Source of the DNA: Exiguobacterium acetylicum
GTDB taxonomy: Bacteria; Bacillota; Bacilli; Exiguobacteriales; Exiguobacteriaceae
Direction: 5' to 3'
Assembly: GCF_022170825.1 (NCBI RefSeq)
Contig: NZ_CP081878.1
Span: 1,886,001-1,950,000, forward strand
Length of the DNA: 64,000 nucleotides
Part shown: positions 52,223 to 61,881 of the stretch, in pieces
Numbering within the stretch: position 1 is the stretch's first letter
Layout: each line of letters starts with the position of its first letter
Made by a program: the position numbers and the translations under genes
Notes under the pieces: model-generated
What the model saw: only the letters and a program-made list of their open reading frames with translations
What the model was told of the DNA's origin: nothing
The model's database searches: none

Positions 52223-52957
52223 TCAATTTTCAGATTCTTCGATCGATTCCTCTGAAAACACAGGTTCGCCTTTTTCGTTTATCGTGTAGCTTTGGGAATA
52301 GGCAGGAACAAAAGGTTGATCTTCATAGAGCAAATACCGAATATCTTGACCAACTTTCGGCTTTTTCTTCGCAGTTTGGACAGCTTTCTTCAACTCTGGT
52401 AAATAGTTGATGAAGAGTCGTCCTTGACCATCGACATAGATCGATAATTTTTCATCCGAGTACGGACTTGGGACAGTCGGTTCCTTTTTGATGAATAATT
52501 TTTTGTAGTCAAGCGTAAACTGGTTCTTACCAAACGATCCTTTGAAGGGATACTTATCATTCTTTTTCCGATAAGCATCGATTCGGACTTGGAGCTTTTG
52601 TAGCTCTTCCGCAACAAGTAAATCCATCAACTTAACAGTCGGTTTCGTCTCGACATCGACTAACAAGTAGATGAACGTTCCCCCACCTTCAAAACTATTC
52701 GATGGTGGATCGCTCATATAACGCGGTATTAACCGCCCGAGTTCAATTTGGTACCGCTCCATGAGCGGTGTATCTGCCTCCATCGTTTTGATTGGTAAAA
52801 CACCTGTGTCTTTTTGGTAAGCCTCAACGGCCTCCTGAACGGTACGTAATTGTTGCGGATACGGCACACGGTTCGACGGCTTCTGACTGTCTGGAAATAG
52901 ACAACCGGACAACAACGTCACCGGTATGAGCATGAGGATGACAAACCACTTCTTCAT
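52223..52957 (-). CDS. yphF: YphF-like lipoprotein
   Basis: A 244-aa exported lipoprotein: signal [19 protein letters not shown] with a lipobox, then a soluble domain with a Y-rich beta pattern (FQ-type stretches YDDGK-like segments are not resolved) and [20 protein letters not shown]. It belongs to the YphF family of unknown function. The start at ATG 52955-52957 gives the signal peptide; the long upstream reading is spurious. It overlaps yphE by four bases. Confidence 0.85.
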   Translation of the reverse strand: MKKWFVILMLIPVTLLSGCLFPDSQKPSNRVPYPQQLRTVQEAVEAYQKDTGVLPIKTMEADTPLMERYQIELGRLIPRYMSDPPSNSFEGGGTFIYLLVDVETKPTVKLMDLLVAEELQKLQVRIDAYRKKNDKYPFKGSFGKNQFTLDYKKLFIKKEPTVPSPYSDEKLSIYVDGQGRLFINYLPELKKAVQTAKKKPKVGQDIRYLLYEDQPFVPAYSQSYTINEKGEPVFSEESIEESEN

Positions 52958-53160
52958 GCGCTTGGCCCCGCCATGACGATGAATACCATGATGATCGACG
53001 CGACGATGAAACAGACGAATGCCAAGGTCGATACGAGAACCTGCCATATCCCTTTCAACTTCGTCCGACTGACCGTAACCAGCAAGACACTGATCGCAAA
53101 GAGTCCGATGCCAGCGAACGAAATCCACATTTTTATTAATCCTGGACTCAAGGTTTCCAC
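52954..53160 (-). CDS. yphE: DUF2768 membrane protein, YphE-like
   Basis: A 68-aa protein with two membrane helices (KMWISFAGIGLFAISVLLVT and LAFVCFIVASIIMVFIVMAG) and the short loop SRTKLKGIWQ; DUF2768 family. It lies between gpsA and yphF as in B. subtilis. Function unknown. Confidence 0.87.
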   Translation of the reverse strand: METLSPGLIKMWISFAGIGLFAISVLLVTVSRTKLKGIWQVLVSTLAFVCFIVASIIMVFIVMAGPSA

Positions 53161-53169
53161 CCCACTCCG

Positions 53170-54195
53170 TTAATCTTTCGTCGTGAAGAGATGCTCGATT
53201 TCATTTTTCTGTGGTCGTTGCATCAACTTTTTGACTTCTTCTTCCGGTGTATGACCGTCAAAGAGAACATGATAGAGGGCAGAAGTGATCGGCAATTCAC
53301 ACTGTTTCGTCTCCGCCAAATCATACGCTGCTTGAGTCGCACGAACGCCTTCAACGACCATTCCCATGTTTTCAAGCACAGTCTCTAATTTTTCCCCTCG
53401 ACCGATTGCATTCCCCGCACGCCAATTTCGACTATGAACCGATGTACACGTAACGATCAAGTCACCCATTCCCGTCAAACCAGTGAACGTCATCGGATTA
53501 GCTCCAAGTAACGTACCGAGACGAGCAATTTCGACCATTCCACGCGTAATCAAAGCTGCTTTCGCATTGTCTCCATAACCGAGACCATCCGTCATACCTG
53601 CGGCAAGAGCAATGATGTTCTTCAGGGCACCACCCAGTTCTGCTCCGATGATGTCCGCATTCAGATAGACACGGAAGTTTTCGTTCGTGAACAATTCCTG
53701 TACACGACCGGCCTCTTCTAAATCATCTGATGCGATCGTCACTGTCGTTGGTTTACGTAATGCGACCTCTTCGGCATGCGAAGGACCTGTCAATACACAA
53801 ACGGCTTTACGTTTCGCAGGATCGACCTCTGCTTCGATTAATTCTGACAATCGAAGATGTGTCTTTGGCTCGATCCCTTTCGATGCATGGATCAAAACAA
53901 CTGGTTCCGTCAGCAACTCATTGAGTTGACGAGAAACCGCTCGAATGGCGGATGACGGTGTCACAATCAAGATATGCGTTGCTCCATCAACCGCCACTTT
54001 GAGATCCGTCGTCGCCTTCAGTGATTGCGGTAACACGACACCCGGCAAAAACTGCGCGTTTTCATGATGTTCATTGATGCGGTCGACGTTTGTTTGTTCA
54101 CGACCGTAAAGCATGACTTCCTGATCATTATCGGCTAAGACGAGCGAGAGGGCTGTTCCCCAACTTCCCGCTCCGATGACAGCGATTTTGGTCAT
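53170..54195 (-). CDS. gpsA: Glycerol-3-phosphate dehydrogenase (NAD(P)+)
   Basis: GpsA makes sn-glycerol-3-phosphate for phospholipids. The 341 aa has the NAD fold IAVIGAGSWGTALSLVLADN, VLTGPSHAEEVALRKPTTVT, and the catalytic Lys region ELGGALKNIIALAAGMTDGL. It lies 14 bases from der. Confidence 0.97.
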   Translation of the reverse strand: MTKIAVIGAGSWGTALSLVLADNDQEVMLYGREQTNVDRINEHHENAQFLPGVVLPQSLKATTDLKVAVDGATHILIVTPSSAIRAVSRQLNELLTEPVVLIHASKGIEPKTHLRLSELIEAEVDPAKRKAVCVLTGPSHAEEVALRKPTTVTIASDDLEEAGRVQELFTNENFRVYLNADIIGAELGGALKNIIALAAGMTDGLGYGDNAKAALITRGMVEIARLGTLLGANPMTFTGLTGMGDLIVTCTSVHSRNWRAGNAIGRGEKLETVLENMGMVVEGVRATQAAYDLAETKQCELPITSALYHVLFDGHTPEEEVKKLMQRPQKNEIEHLFTTKD

Positions 54196-54209
54196 ACTGA
54201 CTCACCTCA

Positions 54210-55520
54210 TTATTGTTTTTGACGAGCTAAAATCCGAATTGGTGTACCTGTAAAATCAAATGCTTCCCGAATCCGGTTCTCGAGATATCGTTTATAAGAG
54301 AAGTGCAGCAATTCTGGATCATTGACGAACAAGACGAACGTTGGCGGACGTGACGCGACTTGAGTCGCATAGTTAATCCGAAGACGAACTCCTTTATCTG
54401 TCGGCGCAGGGTTCATCGCGACAGCATCAACGATGACATCGTTCAAGACGCTTGTCTGAATCCGTTGGGCATGACTGTGCGCTGCTTGTTGAATGACCGG
54501 TAACAACGTCTGCAAGCGACGTTTTGTTTTCGCTGAGACGAAGACGATTGGTGCATAGTCAAGGAATCGGAATTCTTCCCGAATCTCCTCTTCCATTTTC
54601 TTCATCGTCTTATCATCTTTTTCGACAGCATCCCATTTGTTGACGACGATGACGATCGCACGTCCTGCTTCATGAGCATAGCCGGCAACTTTTTTATCTT
54701 GTTCAATGATACCTTCTTCACCGTCAAGCACGACACAGACGACGTCTGCCCGCTCGATTGCTTTTTGTGCACGCATGACACTAAAACGTTCCGTCGATTC
54801 ATAGACTTTTCCTCGTTTTCGCATCCCTGCCGTATCAATGATGACGTATTCTTGTTCATCTCGCGAAAACGGTGTATCAATGGCATCACGTGTCGTACCT
54901 GCGATGCTCGAGACGATGACACGTTCTTCACCAAGAATCGAGTTCGTCATACTTGATTTCCCGACATTCGGGCGACCAATCAAGGCAAACTTAATCGTGC
55001 CTTCATCGTATTCCAACTCTTCTTTATCTGGTGCTAGTTCAAGGACACGGTCCAGTAAATCACCGAGACCAAGACCATGCGTACCAGAAATCGGGAACAA
55101 GTCTCCGAATCCAAGAGAGTAGAATTCATACATTAAATCACGCATTTCAAAATTATCCACTTTGTTGACAGCTATGACGACTGGTTTGTTCGAACGGAAT
55201 AACATGTTCGCGACTTCCTCATCTGCTGCTGTGATTCCTTCGCGTCCGTTCACCATGAAAATGATGACGTCCGCTTCATCAATGGCGAGCTCCGCCTGAT
55301 GACGCATCATTTGAAGTAGGGGCTCATCCCCAACTTCGATTCCACCTGTATCAATCAAATGAAAATGACGATTCAGCCATTCTCCAGTTCCGTAAATACG
55401 GTCGCGGGTAACGCCTGGCTTGTCTTCTACGATTGAAACCCGATCTCCAATCACCCGGTTAAAAATCGTCGACTTTCCGATATTTGGGCGACCTACGATC
55501 GCCACGACTGGAATTGCCAT
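54210..55520 (-). CDS. der: Ribosome biogenesis GTPase Der (EngA)
   Basis: Der has two GTPase domains and a KH-like end, and assembles the 50S subunit. The 436 aa shows G1 twice ([14 protein letters not shown] and [14 protein letters not shown]), DTGGIE and [10 protein letters not shown] (G3), and NKVD and NKWD (G4). The C-terminal KH-like domain has [20 protein letters not shown]. Length fits the family. Confidence 0.97.
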   Translation of the reverse strand: MAIPVVAIVGRPNIGKSTIFNRVIGDRVSIVEDKPGVTRDRIYGTGEWLNRHFHLIDTGGIEVGDEPLLQMMRHQAELAIDEADVIIFMVNGREGITAADEEVANMLFRSNKPVVIAVNKVDNFEMRDLMYEFYSLGFGDLFPISGTHGLGLGDLLDRVLELAPDKEELEYDEGTIKFALIGRPNVGKSSMTNSILGEERVIVSSIAGTTRDAIDTPFSRDEQEYVIIDTAGMRKRGKVYESTERFSVMRAQKAIERADVVCVVLDGEEGIIEQDKKVAGYAHEAGRAIVIVVNKWDAVEKDDKTMKKMEEEIREEFRFLDYAPIVFVSAKTKRRLQTLLPVIQQAAHSHAQRIQTSVLNDVIVDAVAMNPAPTDKGVRLRINYATQVASRPPTFVLFVNDPELLHFSYKRYLENRIREAFDFTGTPIRILARQKQ

Positions 55521-55607
55521 CCCAACACCTTCTTTCTCTTCTCTCGCTTCATAGCCGTTCTATTGTATCAAATCAAACTCTCATATACCATAACAAACCG
55601 CATATAA

Positions 55608-55633
55608 AAAGCGGACACGCTTGTGTCCGCTTT
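55608..55633 (-). terminator. Terminator after rpsA
   Basis: AAAGCGGACAC and GTGTCCGCTTT pair around GCTT, 11 bp past the rpsA stop on the minus strand. Confidence 0.85.
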
Positions 55634-55643
55634 GTGTCATTGC

Positions 55644-56777
55644 TTATTCTTTCTTGTCAGAATCGTCCTCAGTCAAGTCAGCGACCGAGAAACCTTCTGA
55701 TTGATTCGTATAATCCGAGTAGTCGTCAGCGGATGATTCTTCCTCTTCAAGGACACGTGTTGACAGCGAAATCTTATGCTCATCGAGACGCACTTCCAGT
55801 ACTTTCGCTTCAATTTCTTGCCCTTCTTCGAGTACTTCCGAAGGCGACCCGATATGACGGTTTGCGATTTGTGAAATATGCAAAAGTCCTTCTACTTGCG
55901 GCGCAAGTTCGATGAAGGCACCGAACTGGACGAGACGACGCACACGTCCTTTGACGATATCGCCAGCTTCGATCTTCCCTTCCATCTGTTGCCATGGACC
56001 AGGTTGTGTTTCCTTGATCGATAACTTGACCTTTTCCGTATCACGGTCGACACCAAGTACTTTGACTTCGACTTTTTGACCTTCCGTGACGATATCTGAA
56101 GGACGTTCGACACGGTGGTGTGCCATCTCCGAGATATGAACGAGACCGTCGACGCCACCGATATCAACGAAAGCACCAAAGTCCGTTAAACGTTGGACTG
56201 TACCTTCGAGGATTTGACCTACTTCTAAATTTTCGAGTGTCTCTTTTTTCTTCGCGTTCAATTCGCCTTCAACGACGGCTTTGTGCGAGAGAATGACACG
56301 GTTCTTCTCTTGATCGAGTTCAACGACCTTGACTTCAATCGAACGACCGATATAGTCCGAGAAATCCTCGACGTAATGCCGCTCAACAAGTGACGCTGGA
56401 ATGAACCCTCGAACACCGATATCAACAACGAGACCACCTTTGACGATGTCTTTGACGACAACTTCAAAGATTTCGCCTGATTTATACTTTTCTTCTACTT
56501 GCTCCCACGCTTTGAGCGCGTCGATTTCTCGTTTTGAGACGACGACCTCTTCATCCGTGATTTTCTTGACCTTCACTTGTAGTTCATCTCCGACGTTCAA
56601 CACGCCGCGAATGTCATCGAGATGGAGACTCGATACTTCGCTAATCGGTAAGATGGCTTCTGTTTTATATCCGATATCAATGAGTGCTTGCTTGTCTTCA
56701 ATTTTCACGACCATTCCGGTAACTACCTGGTCCCGATGAATTTCAAAATCAGGCATATCTTTCATTTCTTCGACCAT
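55644..56777 (-). CDS. rpsA: S1 RNA-binding protein (RpsA/YpfD homologue)
   Basis: A 377-aa protein with four S1 domains, each beginning with G-x-V-x-(K/E/R)-(I/L) patterns (VTGMVVKIEDKQALIDIGYK, FEVVVKDIVKGGLVVDIGVR, LEGTVQRLTDFGAFVDIGGV, VKGRVRRLVQFGAFIELAPQ). It is the Gram-positive relative of ribosomal S1 and is shorter than the E. coli form. It is upstream of der, with yphB-fni type genes of B. subtilis missing from this locus. An acidic tail ends it. Confidence 0.93.
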   Translation of the reverse strand: MVEEMKDMPDFEIHRDQVVTGMVVKIEDKQALIDIGYKTEAILPISEVSSLHLDDIRGVLNVGDELQVKVKKITDEEVVVSKREIDALKAWEQVEEKYKSGEIFEVVVKDIVKGGLVVDIGVRGFIPASLVERHYVEDFSDYIGRSIEVKVVELDQEKNRVILSHKAVVEGELNAKKKETLENLEVGQILEGTVQRLTDFGAFVDIGGVDGLVHISEMAHHRVERPSDIVTEGQKVEVKVLGVDRDTEKVKLSIKETQPGPWQQMEGKIEAGDIVKGRVRRLVQFGAFIELAPQVEGLLHISQIANRHIGSPSEVLEEGQEIEAKVLEVRLDEHKISLSTRVLEEEESSADDYSDYTNQSEGFSVADLTEDDSDKKE

Positions 56778-56879
56778 TCCAAAACAACCTCCTCACGATG
56801 AGTACAAGAAACGCCTGACATATGTCAATGCGTTTATCCTGCTTCTAACTTCTTACAATTCTGACTATTTGTCAAGGTA

Positions 56880-57479
56880 TTAAGCGTGATTGAAGTAGAC
56901 GGATTTGATTTCGTCCATGATTCGGTCAGAAATCGATTTCGCTGCGCCGCGTTGATCGCGTAAATCCGAAATATCAACCGGTTTTCCGATCGCGACGTGC
57001 ATCCGTTTAAATGGACGATATGATCCGATGATGGCAATCGGTAAAATCTGAGCAGTCGATCGTAACGCAAAGAACCCGACACCCGGTTGAGCTGATGTGA
57101 ATTCACCTGGTGCAGAACGTGTTCCTTCCGGGAAAATACCGACCGTCTCATCCGAATTCAACAGCTCAATCGTTCGTTTCAAGGCTTGACGATCTCCTTG
57201 ACCGCGACCGACGGGATATGTTCCTGCCGCAATCATCAACTGTTTTAAGGCAGGAACTTTAAACAATTCTTCTTTTGCCATGTAACGAACCGCACGTTTC
57301 GGTGGAATCGCACTGACGAGGAAGACCGGATCCCAGTTTGAACTGTGATTGGCACAGACGAGTAAAGAACCGTCCTTTGGGATGTTCTCTTGCCCCGTCA
57401 CCTTCACTCGGAAGACTGTTTTGGCAATGACCCAGACAACGAACCGCGCAATTCGATAAACGGTATCTTGACGTTTCAT
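56880..57479 (-). CDS. plsC: 1-acylglycerol-3-phosphate acyltransferase
   Basis: PlsC makes phosphatidic acid. The 199-aa protein has the H-x4-D motif in VCANHSSNWDPVFL and the FPEGTRSAPGEF motif. An N-terminal hydrophobic helix (VYRIARFVVWVIAKTVF) places it at the membrane. It overlaps cmk by four bases. Length is typical. Confidence 0.93.
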   Translation of the reverse strand: MKRQDTVYRIARFVVWVIAKTVFRVKVTGQENIPKDGSLLVCANHSSNWDPVFLVSAIPPKRAVRYMAKEELFKVPALKQLMIAAGTYPVGRGQGDRQALKRTIELLNSDETVGIFPEGTRSAPGEFTSAQPGVGFFALRSTAQILPIAIIGSYRPFKRMHVAIGKPVDISDLRDQRGAAKSISDRIMDEIKSVYFNHA

Positions 57480-58150
57480 TTTAAAACACCTTCTGTTAGT
57501 TCCATCAAACGCACGACGACATCATCAATCGTCATCTCTGTCGTATCCAGATAAAGCGCATCGTCAGCTTGGCGTAATGGCGAGACTTCACGCTCACTGT
57601 CTCGTTTATCACGTAACGCGATCTCGTCTTGAAGAATCGTGAGGTCACTATCCATCCCACGCGCGATGTTTTCGCGATGTCTACGAGCTGCACGCTCTTC
57701 CACGGTCGCTGTTAAGAAGACTTTTAATTCCGCCTCCGGTAACACGACTGTACCGATATCACGTCCATCCATGACGATGCCACCGTGTTCAGCTAATTTC
57801 CGTTGTGCTGTAACAAGCGCAGCCCGGACTTCTTTTTGTCGAGCGACGAACGAGACATTATTCGTGATCTCGATCGAACGAATCGCATCCGTCACTTCGC
57901 GATCACCAATAAAGACACGTTGCCCGTTTTCGCCTGGTGTTAAACGAATATCAAGCGATTTCATCAATTCGCCGAGCACTTCACCATTGTTGAGATCAAG
58001 CGATTGTTCAAGTGCTGCCAGCGTCACGGCCCGGTACATGGCTCCTGTATCGATATATACATAGTCAAGGCGCGCTGCCAATTGTTTTGCGATCGTACTT
58101 TTTCCAGCACCCGCTGGTCCATCTAAAGCAATTTGAATCTTTTTCATCAT
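57476..58150 (-). CDS. cmk: Cytidylate kinase
   Basis: Cmk phosphorylates CMP and dCMP. The 224 aa has the Walker A loop LDGPAGAGKSTIAKQLAARL, VYIDTGAMYRAVTLAAL, and DGRDIGTVVLPEAELKVFLT. It is coupled to plsC. Length fits the family. Confidence 0.97.
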   Translation of the reverse strand: MMKKIQIALDGPAGAGKSTIAKQLAARLDYVYIDTGAMYRAVTLAALEQSLDLNNGEVLGELMKSLDIRLTPGENGQRVFIGDREVTDAIRSIEITNNVSFVARQKEVRAALVTAQRKLAEHGGIVMDGRDIGTVVLPEAELKVFLTATVEERAARRHRENIARGMDSDLTILQDEIALRDKRDSEREVSPLRQADDALYLDTTEMTIDDVVVRLMELTEGVLK

Positions 58151-58226
58151 CCATCCTGTCCTTCCATCTTCCCCATGATTGATAGGGATTCATTCTTCCG
58201 AACGTTATCATAGCAAAAAAATACGG

Positions 58227-58883
58227 TCAGGTGAATGGATTCATGCCCCTTCTTGAACTTTTCATTTGCATTTGATAACAATGACGCAATACAAGTTCAC
58301 GACTTCGATCAGGAATCATCGTAAATTGGAACGCTAATTCATACCTTTCTTCGCGACGATCGATTCGAACGAGCTCAGCAACGACGTCTAGAGTACTTGA
58401 TACCCCTTCACCGGTAGGTAGGATGAATGTCATCTCTACCTCTTCGTCTTTTTGAATCGGTAGTTGATCCGACAATATCATCATTCCACCTGCTGATAGG
58501 TCAAGCGTCACCGTCGTGAACGGTTTGAATTGCGTTTTATGCGGATGTACGGCGACGTCCAAAATTTGAGGCACTCGGACGAACTGACGCCGTTGGATCC
58601 GCTCGATTTGATCGTCCTTCGGTCGTCTTAAAGCATATCGTTGACCACGAAGTGGATCATTTTGTCGTTCGACGACTACTGTATCAAACCCAAATAATTT
58701 ACCTTTCTCCTTGAAGAAATAAAAAGATACTTCCTCCTGCTCTGACAAGATGAATGTTTTGAGCGTCGCGACCTCACTCGGCGCTTCAATCCAAATCAAC
58801 CGGTTTGTCACGGCCGTCACCTTTGAGCGCCCCTGCCGATCCTCACTATTCGAAAGCATTACCAAATCCCCGATTTCCATCAT
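58227..58883 (-). CDS. ypfA: PilZ-domain c-di-GMP receptor (YpfA/DgrA-like flagellar brake)
   Basis: YpfA binds c-di-GMP and slows flagella. The 218 aa has an N-terminal YcgR-like part and the C-terminal PilZ domain with the RxxxR segment QRRQFVRVPQIL and D-x-S-x-x-G motif LDLSAGGMMIL. It lies between cmk and prsW. Consistent with cheR, it suggests c-di-GMP control of motility. Confidence 0.9.
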   Translation of the reverse strand: MMEIGDLVMLSNSEDRQGRSKVTAVTNRLIWIEAPSEVATLKTFILSEQEEVSFYFFKEKGKLFGFDTVVVERQNDPLRGQRYALRRPKDDQIERIQRRQFVRVPQILDVAVHPHKTQFKPFTTVTLDLSAGGMMILSDQLPIQKDEEVEMTFILPTGEGVSSTLDVVAELVRIDRREERYELAFQFTMIPDRSRELVLRHCYQMQMKSSRRGMNPFT

Positions 58884-58902
58884 ACTACTTCGCTCCTACT
58901 CT

Positions 58903-59580
58903 CTATTTGATGCCATCTGAATGTTGCTTGTTTCGTTTAAATCGTCGATTCAAACGATTGGCACCTCGTACTTGAAATAATCCAATCGTCCATAAGATGA
59001 CCATGAAGACGATTGGCAAAAAGGATATACCACCATTTTCCAATATTAACAAATTAAATAAGATATGCGCAAATACCGGAAGCGCAATTGAGAGCGACAA
59101 CCATCGATAAGGATGAGGCGAAAATTTTGCCATCCCCATGAAGAATCCCATGATGACCGCAAACAAGGCGTGACCGGATACGGGCAACAAGGCTCGGAAG
59201 AGCATATGTTCAACCGTTCCGTTCACCATTAGATATAAAATATTCTCAAGCGTTGCAAATCCAAGAGAACAGGCGACTGCATAGATGATGCCGTCATAAT
59301 AATCATTAAAACGTTGATGAATATAAACCGTATAAAAGACGACGAACCATTTAGCGAACTCCTCCGTGACTGCTGTTCGGATCAATTGCACCTCTTCACG
59401 TCCACCAAACTCTGTCTGGACAATGTAATCGATGAACATCAAAGGAAAGACGAGTAAAATGCCAAAGATGAAGCTACGAAGGATATATCCGACTGGCTCC
59501 GATTCATGTTCGTGACGTAGGTAAAAATAAGTTAGGAGTGCGATACCTGGGGCAACTCCGGAGAAAACGATTTGAACCAC
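58903..59580 (-). CDS. prsW: Intramembrane glutamic protease PrsW
   Basis: PrsW cuts anti-sigma factor RsiW at the membrane to release SigW in B. subtilis. The 225 aa has about seven membrane helices and the EE-type site in VTEEFAKWFVVFYTVYIHQR. In B. subtilis sleB and ypeB lie near it; they are not present here. It starts at ATG 59580 with a GAGGAAG site. Confidence 0.9.
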   Translation of the reverse strand: MVQIVFSGVAPGIALLTYFYLRHEHESEPVGYILRSFIFGILLVFPLMFIDYIVQTEFGGREEVQLIRTAVTEEFAKWFVVFYTVYIHQRFNDYYDGIIYAVACSLGFATLENILYLMVNGTVEHMLFRALLPVSGHALFAVIMGFFMGMAKFSPHPYRWLSLSIALPVFAHILFNLLILENGGISFLPIVFMVILWTIGLFQVRGANRLNRRFKRNKQHSDGIK

Positions 59581-59647
59581 GCTTCCTCTCCCCCTTTCTT
59601 CCTCTTAATAAGAATAAAGGTTTCTTGAAAAAAAGAAAACGTCCTCG

Positions 59648-59675
59648 TTGTTTCAAAAGGGAAAAAGGTTACAAT
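59648..59675 (+). promoter_or_regulatory. Putative ansA promoter
   Basis: TTGTTT (59648-59653), 16 bases, TACAAT (59670-59675) lie 72 bp before the ansA ATG. Confidence 0.5.
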
Positions 59676-59747
59676 ATGGAAGAACAAATCGAATCCGTTA
59701 TAGAAAGTAGGTGAAGGTCTTCTGTCTTTTGACACAGACCCTTTAGC

Positions 59748-60716
59748 ATGAAATCATTATTACTCATTCATACGGGTGGAACGATTGCCATGGCACAAGA
59801 TCATTCTGGTCACGTCTTACCAAATGATATCAATCCACTCGATGCTTCACTCCCACGAGCAACCGATATCGCCAACATCACGACGCGTCACTTCGCAAAT
59901 TTACCTTCTCCGCATATGACACCTGACATCATGCTCCGTCTAGCGCATTTCATCGAGGGAGAGCTCGCGAAAGAACACTATGACGGCGTCGTCATCACCC
60001 ACGGTACGGATACGCTTGAAGAGACGGCTTACTTCTTACATTTGACACTCGGGGCACCTGTTCCGATCGTCTTGACGGGAGCGATGCGTTCTTCTAATGA
60101 AGTCGGCTCCGATGGCGAGTTTAATTTGATCACAGCCCTTCGTGTTGCTGTCAGTCAAGCTGCTCGTGAAAAAGGTGTCCTTGTCGTCTTCAACGGGGAA
60201 ATTCATTCGGCATTCAATGTCACGAAAACGCATACGTCATCCGTTGATACGTTTAAATCCGTTCATTTCGGAAATCTCGGGATGGTGACGAAGGACCATG
60301 TCTACTTATTCAATACACCGCTTCTGAAGCAAACACATATGGTGACGTCGCTCTCAAAACGGGTTGCGGTTTTAAAAGTCTATGCCGGCATGGAACCGGA
60401 TCTATTGCTTGCTGTCAAACAACTCGGTTATGACGGACTCGTCCTAGAAGTTCTCGGTCAAGGGAATGTTCCTCCAAGTATCGTTGATGCGATTGCTGAA
60501 TTAATTACCGTCATGCCGATCGTCATCGTCAGTCGCTGTTTTAACGGAATCGTTCAAGACGTTTATGGTTATACGGGTGGAGGACAACAATTAAAAGAAC
60601 TCGGCGTCATTTTCTCGAATGGTCTGAATTCACAAAAAGCGCGGCTTAAACTGATGGTCGAACTCGAAATCGATGCGTCACAACCAGAACTTGAAGAATC
60701 ATTCCGCGTTGAATAA
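59748..60716 (+). CDS. ansA: L-asparaginase, type I
   Basis: AnsA hydrolyses asparagine to aspartate and ammonia. The 322 aa has the first Thr motif LLIHTGGTIAMAQDHSG and the second TITHGTDTLEETAYFL-like THGTDTLEE, with the catalytic Lys region. No signal peptide is seen, so it is cytosolic. It is one of the few plus-strand genes here and shares a terminator with the convergent ypdA. Confidence 0.94.
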   Translation: MKSLLLIHTGGTIAMAQDHSGHVLPNDINPLDASLPRATDIANITTRHFANLPSPHMTPDIMLRLAHFIEGELAKEHYDGVVITHGTDTLEETAYFLHLTLGAPVPIVLTGAMRSSNEVGSDGEFNLITALRVAVSQAAREKGVLVVFNGEIHSAFNVTKTHTSSVDTFKSVHFGNLGMVTKDHVYLFNTPLLKQTHMVTSLSKRVAVLKVYAGMEPDLLLAVKQLGYDGLVLEVLGQGNVPPSIVDAIAELITVMPIVIVSRCFNGIVQDVYGYTGGGQQLKELGVIFSNGLNSQKARLKLMVELEIDASQPELEESFRVE

Positions 60717-60721
60717 ATGAA

Positions 60722-60766
60722 AAAACCTCTCGATCCGGAAAGTAGATGTCCGGATCGAGAGGTTTT
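60722..60766. terminator. Bidirectional terminator between ansA and ypdA
   Basis: AAAACCTCTCGATCCGGA pairs with TCCGGATCGAGAGGTTTT around nine bases; T runs on both strands serve both convergent genes. Confidence 0.9.
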
Positions 60767-60768
60767 GT

Positions 60769-61758
60769 TTAGGCTTGGATTGATGCACCACGTAATCGTT
60801 CGACAAGATGATTTGCAATGTTTGCACCGTGAAAACGCCCATTTTCAATGAATATTTTATTGGCGTCATATCCTGCTGCCACGACACCTGCAATATAGAT
60901 ACCAGGTACGTTCGACTCCATCGTCTCTTCATCATGACTCGGAATTCCGGTCTCGCGGTCGATCGTGATGCCTGTGTCAGCGAACAAACCGACGTCTGGT
61001 GTATATCCAGTCATCGCAAATACAAAGTCGGCACGGACGGTCCGGTTATCGCCATCTATTTGATAAACGACCTCTTGCTCCGTAATTTCTTCGATCGTTG
61101 CATCAAAAATCATCTTGACCTTTTCTGAACGAACGAGTGATTCGAAGTTCGGTAACACCCATGGTTTGATGGACGGACTATACTCCGGTCCGCGGTAAAG
61201 AACGGTCACACGCGCCCCCGCTTTTTCAAGTTCGATTGCTGCATCAACACTTGAATTCTTCCCACCGATGACGACGACATCCTGATCAAAATATGGATGC
61301 CCTTCCGTGAAGTAGTGCGATACATGAGGTAATTCCTCTCCAGGGACGTCCATTCGGTTCGGTAAACCGTAATAGCCTGTCGCAAGCACGACGGAGCGCG
61401 CTTCCCGGCACCTCTTTTCCCCGGAACGTTCTGAATGGATGATGAAATGATCGGCTTGACGGTCAATTTTCTCGACTGTCTCAAATGGACGAATCGTCAA
61501 CTGTTTTCGTTTGACGACTTCTCGGTAGTAGACAAGAGCATCGAGACGTCGCGGTTTTAATTCCTTATTGATGAACGGTACACCACCGATTTCTAATTTT
61601 TCACTACTTGAAAAGAACGTTTGATGTGTCGGATAACGATAGATCGCTTCGACAATATTTCCCTTTTCGAGCACTTCGACGTCTAGTCCTCGATCTTGCA
61701 TTTCGATCGCTGCAGATAACCCACACGGTCCAGCACCGATTACGATACAATCTAACAT
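60769..61758 (-). CDS. ypdA: Bacillithiol disulfide reductase YpdA
   Basis: YpdA reduces oxidised bacillithiol with NADPH and FAD. The 329 aa has the FAD fold CIVIGAGPCGLSAAIEMQDR, the NADPH loop VVVIGGKNSSVDAAIELEKA, and the family's Cys14 in GAGPCGLS. It fits with bshA at 36.3 kb. It lies next to gudB, as in B. subtilis. Confidence 0.92.
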   Translation of the reverse strand: MLDCIVIGAGPCGLSAAIEMQDRGLDVEVLEKGNIVEAIYRYPTHQTFFSSSEKLEIGGVPFINKELKPRRLDALVYYREVVKRKQLTIRPFETVEKIDRQADHFIIHSERSGEKRCREARSVVLATGYYGLPNRMDVPGEELPHVSHYFTEGHPYFDQDVVVIGGKNSSVDAAIELEKAGARVTVLYRGPEYSPSIKPWVLPNFESLVRSEKVKMIFDATIEEITEQEVVYQIDGDNRTVRADFVFAMTGYTPDVGLFADTGITIDRETGIPSHDEETMESNVPGIYIAGVVAAGYDANKIFIENGRFHGANIANHLVERLRGASIQA

Positions 61759-61837
61759 TCGAATATCTCCTCTTCCGGTTGCTTTTTTTATATCTTAGCA
61801 AATCTCACCCAGAGACGAAAGAAATTGCAACAGGAAA

Positions 61838-61868
61838 ACACCCGTTCCTCATCATCAGGAACGGGTGT
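61838..61868 (-). terminator. Terminator after the glutamate dehydrogenase gene
   Basis: ACACCCGTTCCT and AGGAACGGGTGT pair around seven bases after the gene's stop on the minus strand, with a short T run. Confidence 0.75.
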
Positions 61869-61881
61869 AGCACATATTACG

